Shown: piece by piece, positions 4,919 to 6,651 of the stretch
Layout of the letters: every line of letters begins with the position of its first letter
Position numbering within the stretch: position 1 is the stretch's first letter
NCBI GenBank assembly: GCA_018895675.1
Contig: JAHIOG010000394.1
Location: 1-6,651, forward strand
DNA: 6,651 nucleotides
DNA from: a bacterium
Lineage (GTDB): Bacteria; Fidelibacterota; UBA2242
Direction: 5' to 3'
Position numbers and translations under genes: made by a program
The notes under the pieces: generated by a model
Seen by the model: only the letters and a program-made list of their open reading frames with translations
Database searches by the model: none
What the model was told of the DNA's origin: nothing

Positions 4919-4962
4919 CTCCGATCCAAAGGATCCCCTTCGGGGAAGGAGTCTCTTCGAGA
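4919..4962. repeat. Outer DHE carrying a nested DHE
   Basis: With 4924-4945 removed, the outer unit reads CTCC-GAA-GGAG followed by TCTC-TTC-GAGA, two perfect 4-3-4 hairpins and 22 bp in total. Removing the whole 44 bp rejoins AAATTGTG + TAATTAGTGGAC, which matches the uninterrupted sequence at 5002-5020. Confidence 0.88.
4924..4945. repeat. Inner DHE, 22 bp, in the loop of the outer DHE
   Basis: ATCC-AAA-GGAT (4924-4934) and CCCC-TTC-GGGG (4935-4945), both perfect 4-3-4 hairpins. It lies after the first base of the GAA loop of the outer unit (CTCCG ^ AAGGAG). The boundary may shift by one base either way. Confidence 0.88.
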
Positions 4963-5023
4963 TAATTAGTGGACAGGAAATAAAAAAAACATTTCGTGTC
5001 AATTTGTGTAATTAGTGGACAAA

Positions 5024-5206
5024 TCCGAACTCCTCCTTGAAAAAGGCTACGTAGTCCACGGCATCATCCGCCGCCGCAGTTCATTTAACACCGGCAGAAT
5101 CGACCACCTGTTTAACAATCCTGAAATATATGGTGAAAAATTATTCTTACACTATGGCGATATGACCGATTCAAGCAATCTGAACCGTATATTGGAAAAA
5201 GTGGAC
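5024..5206 (+). pseudogene. gmd: GDP-mannose 4,6-dehydratase, N-terminal-region fragment 3
   Basis: Reads SELLLEKGYVVHGIIRRRSS, FNTGRIDHLFNNPEIYGEK and FLHYGDMTDSSNLNRILEKV, about residues 19 to 79 of Gmd. The Gly-rich NADP-binding loop (GxTGxDGSYL) that should come first is missing; in its place is the GTGGACAAA end of an intergenic repeat. Homology stops at 5203-5206, just before the NLGAQSH segment with which fragment 1 begins. The frame continues to a stop at 5278 with unrelated residues. A GTG at 5015 could start an 87-residue peptide, but this would not be an enzyme. The codons are undamaged, so the truncation is probably recent. Confidence 0.88.
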
Positions 5207-5288
5207 TTTCGCTCCAACCGCCGACTACCCATATTTTCCTTACATACAAGGAAGAATATAGCATTCTTTTCCTTGTAAAGAAGAAATT
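5207..5288. promoter_or_regulatory. Inverted repeats upstream of the ATPase gene
   Basis: TTCCTT-ACATAC-AAGGAA at 5236-5253 is a perfect 6-bp hairpin, and TTTTCCTT recurs at 5267-5274, so ACAAGGAAGAAT (5246-5257) can also pair imperfectly with ATTCTTTTCCTTGT (5263-5276). The position just before the ATPase start suggests an operator or transcript leader, but no clear -35/-10 pair is visible. It could equally be insertion debris. Confidence 0.35.
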
Positions 5289-6590
5289 ATGAAAGATTTA
5301 ATAAAAGATATTATTTTAAGCTTTCAGCGGCAATTCCAACAACTTTCTCCGTTTCCAAGATCGCTGGATGTGCCTGTTCATCTAAGCAAGGATAAAGCTA
5401 TAACTATCTACGGTCCGAGGAGAGCCGGTAAAACCTATTATCTGTTTTACTTGATAAGCAAACATTTAAAGGCCGGTACCTGGAAGATTGAAGATATCAT
5501 TTATGTTAATTTTGAGGATAACAGGCTGCTCGATCTGAAAGCTAGCGATCTCGACCTGATTTTGAATTCCTATTATGAACTTTTTCCTGAAAATATACCG
5601 GTTCTTTTTCTCGATGAAATTCAGAATATTGAAAACTGGAGCAAATGGATTCGTAAATTGGTCGATCTTAAATATCCGGTTTTCATTACCGGCTCAAATG
5701 CTCGTTTATTATCCCGTGAAATCGCTACTGAACTGAGAGGACGCACACTTTCATTCATGCTGTTACCCCTGTCATTCAAAGAGTTTTTGGCATTTAACCA
5801 TGAAAATGTCCAGCCTAACGACCGCTATGACTCCAAACAGAGAGCTACGCTTTTACATTGGCTGGACAGATACCTGGAACAAGGCGGATTTCCTGAAACA
5901 CTGCATCTTTCAAATATCGAAAGACAATGGGTTCTTCAGGAATATATCAACAGCATTGTATTCAGAGATATTGCCGAGAGATATGCCATTAAAAATACAT
6001 ATATGCTAAAGTTCCTTATCAATTATATTCTGGAAAATTACGCTACCCTTTTTTCAGTTAATAAATTGTATAACTTTTTAAAATCCGGCGGAATCCGCAC
6101 CAGTAAAGATTCACTCTATAATTACTTTGCGCTGCTGGAAGAGAGTATGTTCGTTTTTACCATCTCCAAATTCTCAAGGTCAATCAAAGAAAGAGAATTA
6201 TATCAAAAAAAAGTGTATTTACCGGATTTAGGGTACACTACAATATTTAAACATTCAAAAAATATCGGTCGTGTTTTCGAAAATTTCATATTCAATGAAC
6301 TGCTTAGAAAATATAGTGAAATTTATTTCTATCGAAATAATTATGAGTGCGATTTTATACTCTTGAAGGAAAATTTGCCTATCCCTCTCCAGGTATCCTA
6401 CGAACTAAAGGAACATCAACCTTCCGGCTCATACCAAAGAGAAATAAATTCGTTGCTTAAAACTATGGAAAAATTAAACGCTGACACGGGCTATATCATA
6501 ACCAATCACGAGACCCAAATAATAGAGGCGGGTGACAGGAAAATTTCTATCATATCTGCAATTGATTTTCTACTATTTGATGTGATTTGA
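5289..6590 (+). CDS. AAA_14/DUF4143 family ATPase
   Basis: Intact, 433 residues, normal length for the family. Walker A is GPRRAGKT (42-49), Walker B is PVLFLDE (104-110), and ITGSNARLLS (133-142) supplies the sensor asparagine; RGRT (150-153) is a likely arginine-finger region, followed by the typical LLPLSFKEFL. The C-terminal DUF4143 part contains GRVFENFIFNELL, NNYECDFILL and PIPLQVSYEL, which resembles a PD-(D/E)XK nuclease-like fold with Glu, Asp and a Gln-Val strand. A winged-helix segment lies between (VNKLYNFLKSGGIRTSKDSL). Members are widespread in environmental genomes, often single genes; their biological role is not established. Upstream AAGAAG at 5279-5284 is a weak ribosome binding site. 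It directly follows gmd fragment 3. Confidence 0.92.
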   Translation: MKDLIKDIILSFQRQFQQLSPFPRSLDVPVHLSKDKAITIYGPRRAGKTYYLFYLISKHLKAGTWKIEDIIYVNFEDNRLLDLKASDLDLILNSYYELFPENIPVLFLDEIQNIENWSKWIRKLVDLKYPVFITGSNARLLSREIATELRGRTLSFMLLPLSFKEFLAFNHENVQPNDRYDSKQRATLLHWLDRYLEQGGFPETLHLSNIERQWVLQEYINSIVFRDIAERYAIKNTYMLKFLINYILENYATLFSVNKLYNFLKSGGIRTSKDSLYNYFALLEESMFVFTISKFSRSIKERELYQKKVYLPDLGYTTIFKHSKNIGRVFENFIFNELLRKYSEIYFYRNNYECDFILLKENLPIPLQVSYELKEHQPSGSYQREINSLLKTMEKLNADTGYIITNHETQIIEAGDRKISIISAIDFLLFDVI

Positions 6591-6651
6591 TTTTATGAAG
6601 CGGTAAAAAATCCTAACCACAAAGACGCCTATCTGCGTCCGGCGGCTGCCG
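6591..6651. repeat. Intergenic repeat debris at window end
   Basis: AACCACAAAGACGC is a common intergenic repeat phrase of the same kind as those at 949-1064, here reversed. GACGC-CTATCT-GCGTC (6624-6639) can pair, and the last 14 bases, TCCGGCGGCTGCCG, resemble the start of the 16-bp hairpin at 1094-1109. The window ends before this can be confirmed. Confidence 0.4.

Larger units (their letters stand above)
4900..5020. repeat. GTGTAATT/GTGGAC intergenic repeat, copy B (two sub-copies)
   Basis: GAATTAGTGAAAATTGTG is followed, after a double-hairpin insert, by TAATTAGTGGACAGGAAATA; then CATTTCGTGTC and AATTTGTGTAATTAGTGGAC (5001-5020). The second sub-copy is an empty-site counterpart of the first. 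The unit leads into gmd fragment 3 by GTGGACAAA, exactly as copy A leads into fragment 2. No gene is present. Confidence 0.65.

Noticed and set aside
5800..6009. 69-residue plus-strand open frame
   Set aside because: It is a shadow of the intact ATPase gene in another frame.

Overview
The window is an AT-rich, gene-poor accessory region, apparently from an uncultured or environmental bacterium. The abundance of VapBC, AlbA_2, DUF4143 ATPase, GIY-YIG and IS110 genes fits genomes of Bacteroidota/Ignavibacteria/Cloacimonadota-like groups, but the sequence alone does not fix the phylum. Almost nothing here is a normal operon. It is a mosaic of accessory genes embedded in shredded copies of a GDP-mannose 4,6-dehydratase gene (gmd) and in low-complexity intergenic repeats. 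Only three genes look intact: the VapB-like antitoxin, the GIY-YIG nuclease and the AAA_14/DUF4143 ATPase.

Layout: (a) 1-216, internal fragment of gmd, ending in a 'TTAGCGCC' repeat; (b) 268-863, a vapBC toxin-antitoxin pair whose toxin is frameshifted by a 22-bp insert; (c) 864-1168, a repeat-rich stretch leading into the first codons of a second gmd fragment; (d) 1181-2964, an IS110-family insertion sequence on the minus strand, itself broken by short inserts; (e) 2977-3045, continuation of gmd fragment 2; (f) 3097-4887, an AlbA_2 (RecG-like) ATP-binding regulator gene split by a 346-bp palindrome-flanked GIY-YIG element; (g) 4900-5020, the second copy of the intergenic repeat; (h) 5024-5206, gmd fragment 3; (i) 5289-6590, an intact AAA_14/DUF4143 ATPase.

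The most unusual content is a family of minute inserted elements, each made of two adjacent mini-hairpins. The typical unit is 22 bp: 11 bp + 11 bp, each half a 4-bp stem with a 3-nt loop, pyrimidine-rich arm first and purine-rich arm second. I count eight copies or probable copies (587-608, 1083-1109, a copy split by IS110 at 1169-1180/2965-2976, 1551-1574, 2487-2508, 2827-2848, and an inner copy 4924-4945 nested in the loop of an outer copy 4919-4962). Their sequences differ while pairing is kept. Removing them exactly restores the reading frames of vapC and of the IS110 transposase, and restores an intergenic repeat that also exists empty at 5001-5020. They therefore behave as structure-defined mobile elements, I call them double-hairpin elements (DHEs) below.

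The genes do not form a pathway. The shared theme is mobility and persistence: toxin-antitoxin, transposase, GIY-YIG nuclease and ATPase modules placed in or beside gmd debris, with hairpin elements inserted into all of it.
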